This document shows positions 46,090 to 58,514 of a stretch of 64,000 bases of DNA, piece after piece (within the stretch, counting starts at the first letter, position 1; the number at the start of each line of letters is the position of its first letter). Where the stretch lies: assembly GCA_028023455.1 (NCBI GenBank), contig JAQFVV010006221.1, forward strand, positions 2,546,001-2,610,000, written 5' to 3'. A model generated the notes under the pieces. That model was not told the origin of the DNA and searched no databases. It saw only the letters and a program-made list of their open reading frames with translations. A program made the position numbers and the translations under genes. Source of the DNA: Epiperipatus broadwayi (taxonomy: Eukaryota > Onychophora > Udeonychophora > Euonychophora > Peripatidae).

Positions 46090-47240
46090 AGATTAGCATA
46101 TTTTTATCAGTTCATCTGCCTATAGTGAACTTTGGATTTAATTAAACCAGTCAAAAGAACAATCTGGCACAGTGATCCACTCCAAGTATTGAGAAAAGTT
46201 GTAAGACAGATCAATAAGTATAAGTTGCAAATACTTTGGATTTGTAGATTTTAAAAAGATTCTTACTGATCCTATATTTCTTCTGTGATTAAAGCATTGA
46301 ATCATCAAGATATAGATCCGGGACTTTGTCATATTGTGAAGAATATTTATAAAAATTCAACAACAATAATTAGATTACATAATAATACTAGAAAGATTAA
46401 AATTGAAAAGATACATGACAGGGTGAAACCATATCTCAAAAACTTTTTACAGCAGTTTTACAAGAGGTATTTTGTGAATTAAAATGGGAAGCTAAAGAAA
46501 TAAAAATAAATAGAAATTATTTAAGTCATTTAGATTTTGCAGATGATGTGGTTATTTTTGCAAATAATGCTCCAGAGCTTCAGGTAATGATGTAAGAGTT
46601 ATCAGATGAATGTAAGAATGAATTAGAAGATAAATGTTAAAAATTCTAATGTTCAGTGGATTTTTTTCAGAAGAAAAAATAAAGATTAATAATGAACAAC
46701 TAAAAAAACTTGAACTATAAATACTTAGATTAATGAAAACATAGTGATGAAATTAATAATAGCATAAAACTTGGATGAAGGGTTTGTAGTAGAAATACTA
46801 TTAAAGGTAATTATGTCTATGTGTTTGAAAAGAAATATTTTTAATAAATGTATTTTTATTGATATGAGACATGGACACTTAACATAGAGCAAGACTGAGA
46901 CTTCAGACCATTCAACAAATATGAGTGATATATAGTAGGAGTAGCAAGAAGAGATCAAAATGAAATACATGAATGACTGAACAAACCATGTATTATAATG
47001 ATATTGTTGAAAAAATTAAAAGACTAAAGTGGAGCTATTGCTAGATGAAATTATTCCAGATAGGCAGTTGAAGTTTTAAACCATATTCCAAAAGATTTAA
47101 AAGACCTAGAAGGAAACCACATGTGAGAGGGATTGATAAAATAAGGAAGTTTACTGGTGTAATGTGGAAAAGCGAGATTAGAGATTGGATAAAATAGATT
47201 AAACTTATAAAAAAAAAACTATTGAAGATGAAATTAGAAA
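46090..47240 (+). pseudogene. RTE-like LINE fragment (catalytic reverse transcriptase to 3' end)
   Basis: The + strand reads VDFKK (motif A), SVIKALNHQDIDPGLCHIVK (46260-46340), NIYKNSTTIIRL, then after a frameshift SHLDFADDVVIFANN with the catalytic FADD at 46536-46547. It continues LQVMM-ELSDEC, EEKIKINNEQLKKLE, SDEINNSIKLG, RVCSRNTIKGNYVYVFEK, and ends with RPRK-HVRGIDKIRK and WKSEIRDWIK near 47100-47190, the usual RTE tail. This is complementary in coverage to the 39.4-kb fragment but a separate copy. Confidence 0.85.
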
Positions 47241-47575
47241 TTTAGCATAAATATGATATATAATTTTAAATTATTTTGTTCTGGTTTGTTTATAATTTTT
47301 TTTTTTTTAATTTGACAAGTGATTTTTGATTTAATGAAAGATCGCTTTGGGTCTATACAATTATTTCTAATACATAGCTTTTATTTCCATTTCATCAAAG
47401 TTATTTTTCTCATTTATATTATAAAAAGTTTATTTTTAAATATCTTAGTTGTTGTTGTCATCTGTTCTAGTAATATATATATATCCAGATTCTTTTTCTT
47501 AAAATTTGTTCGCTCAATCAACTTTTAAATTCAATATGATCTTTCTAAAATATTATTAATATGCAAAAATATATA
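47241..47575. other. AT-rich DNA, no gene
   Basis: Hydrophobic chance frame only. Confidence 0.4.
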
Positions 47576-47979
47576 TACACCTTTACCCCGCTTAGCAATT
47601 GACTATTTAGCGATATTTCACAATAGTGATCATCATCAATTTGTACCCACTACTTCGATTTACAATCGATTTTTCACTTAAACGATCGAGAAAAAATTAA
47701 AAAAAAAATTTTTTTGGCAGCCATCTTGAATTTTGCATCACTGATGATGTCAGAGATAGGTATATGAAATTTATTTTACCCAAAAGCAAAAGTATATTAT
47801 TGTAATATGTATACAGGTAATGACTTTGCTGTAATTGTATACACATACAATATTTTATTCATAAAACACTTAAAATATCTATAATTACTGAATCTATAAT
47901 ACTGTATACATCATATATAATAACACAGCAAATGTTCACCCACTTTTTCTTTTAAAATACATATATATGTTCTACAATA

Positions 47980-48242
47980 ATATCAACAAATTAAAAATCC
48001 TTCTCCTTTTTCTTTTCAAAAACTTTATTTTCTTATCTCAATACTGTACATATACACTATATATATTTATATAATACAAAACTCCAATGTTTCAACGTTG
48101 ATTTGTAATTAAATAATGTAAAAGAAAGAGTAATAAAATATAGCAGTGGGAGAGATATATCCTTAAAAATGACTGTATGAAGATAAACAGTTGAAACGTT
48201 GGAGTAAAAAAAAGGAGAAGGATTTTTAATTTGTTGATAATA
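47980..48242. mobile_element. Palindromic insert inside the TA-flanked transposon
   Basis: TATCAACAAATTAAAAATCC and CTTCTCCTTTTTC at the left pair with complements ending near 48240. An inner pair (ACTCCAATGTTTCAAC and GTTGAAACGTTGGAGT) lies within. Non-coding. Confidence 0.7.
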
Positions 48243-48251
48243 CTGTATACA

Positions 48252-48415
48252 TATAAGTGTTGAATGTCTTTAGAAAAATTAAACTTTATTTAAATTAAAT
48301 AAAGTTTAATTTTTCTAAAGACATTCAACACTTATATTAGATGATGAAATACTCCAATATATAAATATGTACAATACAGGACAACTAAAATACCATCATC
48401 ATAAACTTTCAGGAA
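48252..48415. repeat. Head-to-head Penelope terminal-repeat ends
   Basis: 48252-48336 is an almost perfect 85-base palindrome whose arms (AGTGTTGAATGTCTTTAGAA and AATTAAACTTTATTTAAA) match the ends of the Penelope terminal repeats at 25.6 and 27.8 kb. The following 48337-48415 matches 25550-25620 in opposite orientation. It marks a junction between two inverted terminal-repeat ends. Confidence 0.7.
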
Positions 48416-49480
48416 AGCACAAAATATGAATATTAAACAGCGTGGGTGTGTTTCTTAATTACGATATATTATTTTTAGAACACCTGGATAATTATGTAAA
48501 AATAGTTATTGATTTTGTAACTTCATTAATAAACATGTTGTTTACACTCAAGATGTTTCAAATCAAAAGAAAAACATTTAAAAATGCAAATGTCAAATTA
48601 GAAAAGTTTAAAAGAAAAACAGATTGCATTTAATTAATACTCTTTCTACTTGAATGGGGGGGGGGCACTATTACATTACTAAAAATATACAGTAAGAAAA
48701 ATAAATCTACCTATGTTTTAGAAAATTAGAAGTTAGATTTTTTTACTTTTAAAATAAGTTGATTTTTTTTCTAAAGTTGACTGCTTTACAATAAGCATTA
48801 AGCATTTTGTTACTGTGGAGTATAGTAATAAGTCTTTATGTTCAATTAAATAATTATAAATTAAACATTGTTTTTTAATTTGAATAATTTCACATAAGTA
48901 ATAAACATAAATGTACAGTAATATATACTGTAATACAAATTAAAAAAAAAAAGCACTTCAGTATGGATTTTTTTTTCATTACGATAAAAAACTTCTGCGG
49001 AAGAATATAAAAACTTTTAAATGAAAATTTAGTTTCACTTTCTCTTTCTTTTTGCTGTTCTGTACTTTTTGAAGTGAAAATATGCATTTTTTTTTCCTAG
49101 TGATATAAAACTTTTCTTTTTAGATACCGTATTTAGTCATCATTGTCATGAAAAAAATCAAGAAAATCTTTGAGTTTGGAACCAATGTGGATATTTTGCA
49201 TCGACCGGAACCGACCAATTTTTTTCCCATAGATCCCTGTTATAATTATATATTCCAATACGATATTCTTGCTTAACGATGAGTTTTGGAGGACCAATTG
49301 CCATCGCTAAGCGGGGTAAAGGTGTACACATAATAGATTGATGAGTAAAAATTGTTAATTTCACAAATAGACTAGATTTATCTGAATCAGAAGTATTTGG
49401 TTCCTTAATTTGATATATTTCTACATTATATTATCAATTTAGAATTAAAATTTGCAGATATATTAGTCATTAAGTGAGAC

Positions 49481-49584
49481 AAAGTATATATTTCAGCTCA
49501 AGTGTTGTTGGTCTAGTGGTTAGCATAGCTGCCTTCCAAGCAGCTGGCCAGGCTCATATGAAAAAAAAAGTATATATTTGAGCT
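49481..49584 (+). mobile_element. tRNA-Gly(TCC)-derived SINE, truncated
   Basis: The 18-base target duplication AAAGTATATATTTCAGCT / AAAGTATATATTTGAGCT (49481-49498 and 49567-49584, one mismatch) encloses a tRNA-like body: GTGTTGTTGGTCTAGTGGTT, anticodon stem GCTGC/GCAGC with loop CTTCCAA. The T arm is deleted, leaving CAGGCTCATATG and an A-run. It is the second Gly(TCC)-type copy (see 4992-5104). Confidence 0.85.
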
Positions 49585-49587
49585 GTG

Positions 49588-49850
49588 GATAATGTCTAGC
49601 CTAATAAATGATTAGTAGAAGTTATTAATATATTTCCATACAGTAGTTTGTATAAAAGTTGTAAAGCAGAACATTTGATGCCTGTTAATTAAACTATAGT
49701 AATTTGCTAACTATATATATACAATGAACAAATGATGAAGAAATACATAAGAGATTGTGATCTGGGCCAACTGATAATTGCTGGTTCAACACAAAATGCA
49801 CATCTTAGGAATCATTTACCTTTTTCATATGTTTTTAATTATATATTTCA
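49588..49850 (+). repeat. Dispersed repeat H1, degraded copy
   Basis: It starts with the CTAGCCTAATAAATGATTAG block (as at 6064) and continues to GATTGTGATCTGGGCCAACT, GATAATTGCTGGTTCAAC and TGCACATCTTAGGAATC. The ribozyme core is mutated (CTGATAA), but the stem III block ATG-CA-CAT-C is the clearest example of the older subfamily. Confidence 0.55.
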
Positions 49851-50610
49851 GTAATGTGTGATGGAATAGAAGTTTGAAATATATTTAAAATGCACATTGT
49901 ATGAAGTTAAATTTAAGTATCTCTAAAAATATGTAGTTAAATTGTAACATGTGTTATATGGATTACTTGAAAAAGTGTTTGTTTTTAATAGTGTGAGGAG
50001 CTAGTCTGATTTCAGGGTTGATGGATGGTTGTGATAGAATTGAGCTAAATGTGAAAGATGAACTCATAAAAACAAAAAACTTGCAAATACATACCCATAA
50101 TAGATTGATGGGTAAAACATGTTCATTCCACAGATAGATTAGATACATCTAAACCAGAAATATTTGGTCTCTTATTTTGATATATTTCTATATAATATTG
50201 TAAATTTAAGAATTTTTTAAAATTCTGATTAGAATTTGGACCAGATACAAAAAAAAAAACCCAGTTTATTAAATATATATAGAGATGCTTGGTTCATTAA
50301 TATTATGCTGCTTGACTACAATCAGGTGAGTGTTAATTAAATTTTTTTATTTGTATTGTCTTTTTTCCCTCATACTATTGCCTTCTGGTGGAATGGTGAG
50401 ATAGATCAAAAGGTAGCATTATATTTTAAGAAAATCTGCTTTAATAAATTAAAGAGAATAAATGCTGCTTCATATAAGAGAAGCATCATCTTGATACACT
50501 TTTGTAGGGTTGTGACATTATATTTAATGTTTCCAATATTTTCTCCGTGTACGAAGCAGTATTAATGTTTCTTTTAATTTATCACATTTTAGTGTCAGAG
50601 TTATCATTAC
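49851..50610. other. AT-rich DNA, no gene
   Basis: ATAATAGATTGATGGGTAAAA (50097) also occurs near 49332, a local duplication. No protein recognised. Confidence 0.4.
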
Positions 50611-50614
50611 GCTG

Positions 50615-50820
50615 TCTTAATATAAATCGAACACTGATTATAAATATGTGTAGATGATAATCCGGACCAACTGATGAGTGCTGGTTCAGCATGAAATACG
50701 AATATAAATCATTTATCTTTTTCGCATGTGGTCATGGGTATCGGTTGTATAAGATGGAGTGGATGACTATAGGGAGCTTGAAAGTCGGGGTTCAACCCTC
50801 CTCTAATTACATCTAGCTTA
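50615..50820 (+). repeat. Dispersed repeat H1 with hammerhead-like core
   Basis: CTGATGA is at 50671-50677. Stem II GTGCT (50678-50682) pairs with AGCAT (50688-50692) around GGTTC. GAAA is 50693-50696. Stem III ATA/TAT pairs around CGAA, then A at the cleavage position. The 3' strand of stem I is mutated. The tRNA-Ser-like end (GAGCTTGAAAGTCGGGGTTC) closes the repeat. Confidence 0.7.
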
Positions 50821-52115
50821 AAGTATATATGTATTTAAATATGATACCGTAATTTTTTTTCCTTTGTGAACTCTCATCTGCTTTATAAATATAAAATTAT
50901 TATTTTTAATAATTAATACTTTTAAATATAAAATAATCAGAGTAGTACAGAAATGAAAAAATAATGTTCTATTATAAATTAACAAATAATCTCTTTTAAA
51001 AAAATATTAATTAATAATCTAAAAAGACACGACTAGGGTACTTTTTTCACATACTATTCAAAATATCAACTGTAAGAAAGTTATTAATGAAAATAAAGAA
51101 TAATTTCCCATTGTAGGACTAAGACTTTTCTAATAACCCCCAGCCTCAAAAAAGTAACTATAAATTATATTTAATAATACGGTACATAAATCTATTTTGA
51201 ATAAATTAATTTCAAAATGACCCAGATGTACACATTTGATAAAAGAATGACCCCTTTTAGTTTCTGTGGAGCAGTAGTCGGGAGTTATCAAAATCTTTTA
51301 CTTTAATTCTATTGCGAGACAGGTTTCAGATCAAAACATCTTGAGGTCATTGGAAGTTTGTTGACAGTTAAACTTGTTTTATAAAGGAAAAAGGTTGGCT
51401 TTCTAATGTGTATAACATCGTGTTTATAATTGCGGAAAGAATGTAGATTTTTTTTTAGTTTTAAAAAATAAAACTAATAACATATAACAGTATAAAATTT
51501 ACTTTATATGCTTACGAAGAGCGAAGTAATAAAAGATGTATTCTATACTGGAGGGGATTTTTTTTTTTTTGGCCCAATTTTTTTTCTTAGATAAAAGTAA
51601 TTGTCAAATGTTGCGACCTTCAGAAGAAAGTTTGGAATGTGAAGTTTAAAAAAAACACACACATATTTGTCTCCAATGACTTTCGATTTTTGACTTTTTA
51701 AAAAAAAAAAACACCATCAACTCTTGCATTTTAATAGGTTTACATTTAAAATTTTATCGCAGCAATTAAAAAAAAGTTTATCAATTGGCTGAAAATATTT
51801 GTAAAATAATACATATTCGTTATTAGAGCTACATTTAAAAAAAAATGTAAAAATTATTTTTAGGAAAAATTTTAAAATTTGTTCGACTTCTCTGCTATTA
51901 TAATGAGGGTCTCGAAAATAAAAGGTAGAAATCAAAGCTCAACTTGTCTTTTCCGGCGCCTATACTTCACATGACATCCTAAACAATTAACTATTTGATT
52001 ATTTATTAGAGGAATAAGAAGACATCGCGCGACATTAAAGTACAGGCAGTGATTAGAAGAAAGCATTTTTCAATTACTAAATACGAATATCAAAGCTTTT
52101 TTAGTATTTAAATAT
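50821..52115. other. AT-rich DNA, no gene
   Basis: Long poly-A/T and a few CpG (51940-52060). No frame with a domain. Confidence 0.4.
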
Positions 52116-52119
52116 TATG

Positions 52120-52545
52120 TACATTGACTGTACTAAACTTAATGAAATTAGAATGAACTTGAACTCAGACTTTCAGCTTCCTACAGCTATCCACTCCATC
52201 TTATACAACTGATATATATGATCACATGTGAAAAAGATAAATGATCTTCAATAAAAGTATTTTGTGCTGAATCAGCACTCATAAGTTAGTCCAGATCTCC
52301 ATCTCCCCCACATATGTACAATCAGTACTCAGTTTATATTAAGATAGCAAATCTTCAAACTTTAATGGACAAGCTTCAACCTTTTCCGCCCTCCGATTCT
52401 TCAGCCATCTATATCATTGAAAATTCAAGTATGGATTGCTGAAGGCCCTTGTTGATGCCAATATTATTGTCATACCCATGTTGACCTTAAGTCAATCTAA
52501 TCCCTCACACACTCTCTCACATAGGATCTTAATGGGTTCATTTAT
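52120..52545 (-). repeat. Dispersed repeat H1, near full length
   Basis: On the minus strand it runs from the TTGACTTAAGGTCAACATGG head, through TTGGCATCAACAAGGGCCTT and CTATCTTAATATAAACTGAG, the ribozyme-like segment (CTTATGA, mutated) near 52265-52300, to the tRNA-like end and the TAAGTTTAGTACAGTC tail. It forms an inverted pair with the copy at 53085-53475. Confidence 0.75.
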
Positions 52546-52884
52546 TTACATATATTAATATGTTCATTCAAACATGTAGAAGAGGGATGGGAAGAATACA
52601 AGCTAAATATGTAATATTTCAATACATGTATATTGCCTAATTGTTATATTTTTATTTACCATTGTCAAACTCCCTCCACTTACAACTTTGACACCATCCA
52701 CTTCAGATAAATACAATAATGATTATTACTAATGATTTTCTAAACTAGATTATCTCTAACACAGATAAACCTCAGTTAAAGATTAATATATCTGATTTTT
52801 TAATTTTAAACATATGAATTTATTCATCTTTCTCTTTTCCATGTGTAATATCTTTACAGATATATTGTGTAACTAAACAAAATA

Positions 52885-53010
52885 TTTTGAAGATCATTTA
52901 TTTTCTTCTCATATACATGGTCACATGTACCCATTGTACAAGATGGGTGGATAACAGTAGGGAGCTTGAAAGCCTGAGGTGAAGTCCTTTCTAATTACAA
53001 TAAGTTTAGT
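52885..53010 (+). repeat. H1 repeat, 3' half
   Basis: GAAGATCATTTATTTTCTTC to GGGAGCTTGAAAGCCTGAGG and TTCTAATTACAATAAGTTTA. Confidence 0.6.
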
Positions 53011-53084
53011 ATAGATAATATATATGTATTTAAATGTAATCAGCCTGTATTCTGCCCATCATTTTCTGTATATTTAAATGGATG

Positions 53085-53475
53085 TATTAAAATCCTATGT
53101 GTGATGGGTCATATTGATTTAAGGTCAGCATGCAATATGACAATAATATTGGCATCAACAAGGACTTTGAGCTTCCCATCCTTGGATTTTCAATGATATG
53201 AATGATTGAAGAATTGGAGGATGGAGAAGATTGAAGCTTGCCTATTAAAGTTTGAAGATTTGCTATCTTAATATAAACTGAGCACTGATTGTATATATGT
53301 GTGGGAGATGGTGATCTGGACCAACTAATGATGAGTGGTGGTTTAGTGCAATATACATATATTGGAGAGCATTTATCTTCTTCCATGTATGTGGTCATGT
53401 AAATCGGTTGCATAAAATGAAATGGATAGCTGTAGGAAGCTTGTAAGTTTGAGTTCAAGTTCTTTCTAATTTACA
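53085..53475 (+). repeat. Dispersed repeat H1, full length reference copy
   Basis: The best copy for block order: GGGTCATATTGATTTAAGG head, GACAATAATATTGGCATCAA, GAATTGGAGGATGGAGAAG, CTATCTTAATATAAACTGAG, TATATGTGTGGGAGATGGTG, GATCTGGACCAACT, a ribozyme-like segment disrupted by a 3-base duplication, CATTTATCTTCTTCC, and the tRNA-like end. The minus-strand 123-codon frame across it (53087-53458) is a by-product. Confidence 0.75.
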
Positions 53476-54716
53476 AAGTTTTTTTTAATATTTACTAAGG
53501 CTGTAATCTCAAGAAGGTGCTCATAAAAATGCGATAGTAGGGACCTCTACAGGTCGTAAACACAAGCTTACGTTTTGGAAGAAAACCGTCAAATTTCTCT
53601 TATCTTATTTAATAATAATAAAACATAAAAATGGTAGTCTCTTTCGCAGTGGAAGTTTTTAAACAAATCGATAGCAAAGAAAAAGTAAACAGTACTAAAA
53701 ATAGCTCTACATATGGCAAAGGTCTTTCACAGCATTCCAGCAGGTCTCATTAATTAATCAGAATTGCTGACTGCAGGGGTAATGAAAGTTTACGATTTTT
53801 TAAAAAAAAATACAATCCCTAAGTAAGAACAGCAAGGCATATTTCTTGTAACCTAAAAAAAATCAGCACTCCAACTGAATTCAAACATTAAATAATGATT
53901 ATGAAACATAAAAGAGATAAGTACTTTAGTCACAGGTCTTTTTAGATAGATATAATTAATTCTTTTTAATATAATTTTAGATAAAATTGTATTATTTTAA
54001 CCGTAAAAATATTTAATTGTTAGAAATATTTGTACAACTATCTTCAATTTGTGGATGTGTTAAAGGTTAGATACTTAAAAACTTGTACAACATTTATATG
54101 TAAATAGGTTGCTTCAACATATATTGTATACAAGTTGTATAGTCGATTTAATAATTCCAAAATAAATTATTTATACACTTTGCTTTTTAAATGAATAATT
54201 ATCAATCTACTATATTCTAAATTACTTTCTTCCTTGAATGAGTAATTGTTTAAACTTTCAAATGTAAATGATCTGAATATATACATATTTAGTTTAAATA
54301 ACTTCCGATTCCCATTCGTTTTAAAATGACAAGTTTGTAATATATTTAGTACGAGATTATGAAAGTTAATAAAAATAAGCCTTAAAAATACACTCATTTT
54401 AAAAATGTTATTATATAAATTATTCATTTTCATTACTTTCACACTTATATAAAATAGAAGCCATGCAAGACAGTCTTTTTCTGCAGCAGAAACAATAAAG
54501 AATAAAGCAATACTTCTCAGTCAAGTGAGATTTTATATTATTCTTTGTTTTAACTTTTGACAAAAAGCAGCTAATTATTTTGATCAGTGATTGAATATAT
54601 GACAATACGTATATATTAAACGTTTTTTTTTTCATCCTTAAAATTTCCCAGTTTTACCTGGATTTGAACCCTAAATCTGATTCATTTATATACATTAATT
54701 CTACAAAATTTTAGGA
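53476..54716. other. AT-rich DNA with a short CpG repeat
   Basis: 53488-53565 matches 29925-29995 in opposite orientation (GGCTGTAATCTC, GCGATAGTAGGGACCTCTAC). Otherwise chance frames only. Confidence 0.45.
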
Positions 54717-54724
54717 ATTAGAAA

Positions 54725-55237
54725 CACTGGTGTAACTAGAAAATTGGGCCCGAAGGCAGAAATTCAAAAAGGGCCCAATTTTAAAATTCGGAATTTTGAT
54801 TTTTCATATATTCTTATCATGTAAGGTAATTTAATAAAAGTACTCACTTTAAAATCCATCTTCCTAACCTTTACCTTTGCAAAATCACTAATTAGCTCAT
54901 TTTAATCCATTTTAGATGCTTCCTTCTGCTCATAGCTAACATTGCAATATCTTTAAACCTGGTTTGGCTTATTGAATTTTTTTTATAAAAATGTTATTAT
55001 TATTAATATGCTAAAAGATCTTTCAACTTGTGAAGGATACTTTGGATTTTTCAAAATAATTTTACAATTTGTTATATCATATAACAACAACAATTTATGA
55101 GATATAATTAATTATTGTTTTCATGTTAATATATTTTAATTGCCTTGCTATAGATTTTCAAGTTTATGGACTTCTGAACTGCATGGGCTTGCAGACATTG
55201 CCTTCCTTTGCGACTCGACTCGGTAATTACGCCACTG
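54725..55237. mobile_element. Non-autonomous hAT element with 8-bp target duplication
   Basis: The ends CACTGGTGTAACTAG and complement of CAGTGGCGTAATTAC match the CAGTGGCGTAAC-type termini of hAT transposons. They are flanked by ATTAGAAA (54717-54724) and ATTAGAGA (55238-55245), an 8-base duplication with one mismatch. The GGGCCC-rich subterminal part is typical. At 513 bases it has no transposase. Confidence 0.85.
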
Positions 55238-55245
55238 ATTAGAGA

Positions 55246-57865
55246 AAAAAGCTGAAATACAAATATTTGTTAGTATTTTTAAATAATTATAATTTATTGC
55301 TACGGTATTTTTTATATATTAAGCAGTAAAAACTCTAGTTATTTTTATCTTTGCAATTGCAATTTTACTCCTTTTTATTATTATTAATACAGTAGCTGAA
55401 AATAACTAAATTTATCGGTTAAGAAGTGTCCGGAATTTTTTAAAGAGGTTGTTGTTACTTTTTTCCCAGTCAAAAAGAAATAATACTTCTGGATTCAAAG
55501 ATATATGCACACAATATATATATATATCAACATATTAAAATTATATATCAAATTCACACACACACACATACATATATATATCGTGAATGACCACAATTAT
55601 TATAATACATAATAAATCAACCTGCTATTTTCACAACCTGTGTTCAAATCCAGGAGCTTAAAAATTATGTTTATTCTTTTTCAAGTGCAAATAGCAGCCC
55701 ATAACCAGCCAACTAATTGCTAGTTAGTGAAGAAATATGTAGCTACTCTTAGATAGAAAATAAAACCAAGCATAAACTTAAACCCTTATTACATGGCAAA
55801 TGGGGAGCTAAGGAATAATGCCTCTTTTTTATTCTTTCTCTTTAGAAGCTTACTCAAGAGACCATTGCCTTTAATGATAACTTATGTTTATCCTATATAT
55901 TTGTGCACGAGTATTTGTAATAATGTTGCAGTTTAATAGATTTATTAATTGACACAATATTTTCATTCATTTACAATTTATTAACATATTTTACACAATA
56001 AATATTGTACACTTCAGAAATAATAAAACTTAAATAATTTCTTCTTTACAAGGTGAACATATATGGTTTTTAACTATTTTGACTGGAAAATCTTAAAATG
56101 TTCAAAAATAGTATGCATATTCTTGCATGCTAATAATTTAAGCATACACATAAATGTTAATATATATCAATCCACTTATTTATAAGTATATAGGTGCATA
56201 TATATATATACACTGTAAAAAATTTCTAACAATTTTTTTAAATCTGTATATTTAAATATTAATTAACTAACATGTTAACAATATAAATTTTATTATAGTT
56301 ATTTATTTATTAATAACTTTATAAATATATCTAATTACGAAAGAAATGTTTATTTTTTGAGGATATTAGCTGTGTGTATTTTGTTTATAATCTTTCGGAG
56401 AATAGATTTACAAATTTTAACTATCTTTATTTACGTCATAAGAATATGCAACCATTCATAAACTAACATTTTTTCCCGCCATTATTTTGTCAGAAAACTT
56501 TGTAAAAAAGAATAAACTTAAGTTTAATAAATTAGAAAAAAAAAAAAACCCTTATAAATAACTCAGTTATTAACTTTCATAAATTATTATTTACACAAAT
56601 ATATACAAATTTTCTTGACGTAATGATTCTTTGGTTAAAGGAAAACTATTCTGCATCCATCTATTTGGTATTACAGAATCCAGAAACTTTTTTTTTTAGA
56701 TACATGTTAGATTGTATAATTTGGCAGTACGTCATTAAATTAAGAATTTGTTGACTCAATCCACAGCCGAAAATCACCACAGTGACTGAAATGAAAAAAA
56801 AAAGTTATATTAAACTTTACAAAAGTAAAAAAAAAAAAAAAAAATATGACACACATTAAAGATATCATGTTAAAAGACAAATTAGTTGGAAAAGATAACA
56901 TCTAACTTATATTTGTAATAGTTCTAGTGGATTCTTTTTAAACTTAAAAATTAGTAAAAAATATAGAAAAAATTAAGGAAAATAGTTTATAAGATGATTG
57001 ATTAATCACTTTATGATGTATCTTTATTGATTTTATACAATAAATTATTTTTATTAATAAATTAATTAATAGTCAAATGTTTGCTAGTATATAAGTTCAA
57101 CACCGGAAGTAACAATTGATCTGTGATACATGACTTAGATATTTGGAGTCCATCATTTATTGCTTTAAACCATAAAGAACTTTAAGAGGGTAAAAACAAT
57201 GATATATTATCAATGGCAATGATCAATATTATGATTTAGTCCAATTATACGAATTAACCTTTTACAGAAGACTTAACATTAGTATACAAACATACATATA
57301 TACATTTAATAATAATTTACATATTATTTCTTCAATATTTTTCTTATACTATTAGCATTTATATTACTAGAAATTCTTATCTAATAGATGATTATTGATA
57401 TATTTTTCGGGATTAAAAAAATTTGTTTTACACTCGTATCTTCATAATTTTTGAAAATCCATTTCTTTAAAATAGAGATTAATATTCTCATTCATTCCAT
57501 ACCATTAGTAAATGCCAAAAGAAGATGCTGTTGACTGATAGTTTTTCAAATTTCAATATATTACTATTAAACCTTTGTGGTAGTTATTTTGAAAAAGTAC
57601 TAATTTGCAGTTATTAGACATTATTTCCACAACTAAATTTATAATTACTATTTTACTATAGTAATAATTATAGTTATATAAATATTATTTAAAAATTCAT
57701 AAACTTATAAACTTTTTTTTATTTCAATTTTTTAAAAAGGCCATCATAGCACACACACCCCCCCCAATATACACAAGGATTATATTTTCCAAAATGAACA
57801 CATTAATGAAAAAATTGAATTGTTAAAAAAATTAGATCATGAATAATATTTTTGAAGTGTAATTT
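55246..57865. other. AT-rich DNA, no gene
   Basis: Contains (TA)n and CA runs (about 55515-55580, 57750-57775), TTCAAATCC-like words at 55645 that recall a B box without an A box, and no frame with a domain. Confidence 0.45.
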
Positions 57866-57869
57866 TCAC

Positions 57870-58290
57870 TACACCATTCTCATACAAGGTAGGGGAGATT
57901 GGTTTCTATCCATTTTTAACAGTTTATGGAGAGATGCAATCATAAACAGAAGACCAAAGACATGTGACAAATATCTATGATCTCCAAGATGTACATTTTG
58001 TGCAGAATCAGCAGCCATCAGTTCGTCCAGTCTACAATCTCTTGTACATATCTTTTTCATTGTTTAGTATATATATATAATAAATTACCACAGCTTAATT
58101 GATAAGTGTCAAACTTATCTGCTCTCATAACTTTGACACAAACTACTTAATAGAAGTATATTAATAATTTTTATTAGTCAATTATTAAACTAGAGATTAC
58201 CCAATAATTAATAATATTATTTATTATTGAATAATCTCTAGTCTAATGAATTACTAATAAAAATTATTATTAGACCATATTACAGTTAAC
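57870..58290 (-). repeat. Dispersed repeat H1, degraded, with palindromic end
   Basis: Minus strand: GATTGTAGACTGGACGAACT, GATGGCTGCTGATTCTGCAC, AAAATGTACATCTTGGAGAT (57975-58050). The adjoining 58145-58285 is an inverted pair of the TAATAATTTTTATTAGTCA...CTAGAGATTA block also seen at 6064 and 49588. Confidence 0.55.
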
Positions 58291-58514
58291 ATTTATTTCT
58301 AAATAAATAAGACCATAAAAACTATGGTGAAAACTTCTAATATTTGAGCATTTTCACATTAATCATTATAATATAGCAAACCATATACTGAAAGTGTATA
58401 CTTTTTATAGCATATTCTTTTATAAACAAAACAAAACAAACAAACTTGTATTGTTAAAAAAAAATCAAGACAATTAATTATTCCTAAGTTGTGAGTATAA
58501 ATATATGTTAATTC

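Larger units (their letters stand above)
47578..49324. mobile_element. TA-flanked DNA transposon (Tc1/mariner/pogo type), non-autonomous
   Basis: CACCTTTACCCCGCTTAGC at the left and its exact complement at the right form terminal inverted repeats, flanked by TA at 47576-47577 and 49325-49326. Further subterminal pairing is visible (GATTTTTCACTTAAACGAT against TTGCTTAACGATGAG). No transposase is legible in 1.75 kb. Younger insertions lie inside it: a palindrome at about 47980-48240 and a Penelope terminal-repeat junction at 48252-48415. Confidence 0.8.

Noticed and set aside
48165-48215. Another hammerhead (ATGAAGATAAACAGTTGAAACG)
   Set aside because: The core does not fit CTGANGA with a proper stem II, and GAAACGTTGG gives no stem III with a UH site.
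53087-53458. 123-codon minus-strand protein
   Set aside because: It lies entirely on a full-length non-coding H1 repeat and has no domain; other copies do not keep the frame.
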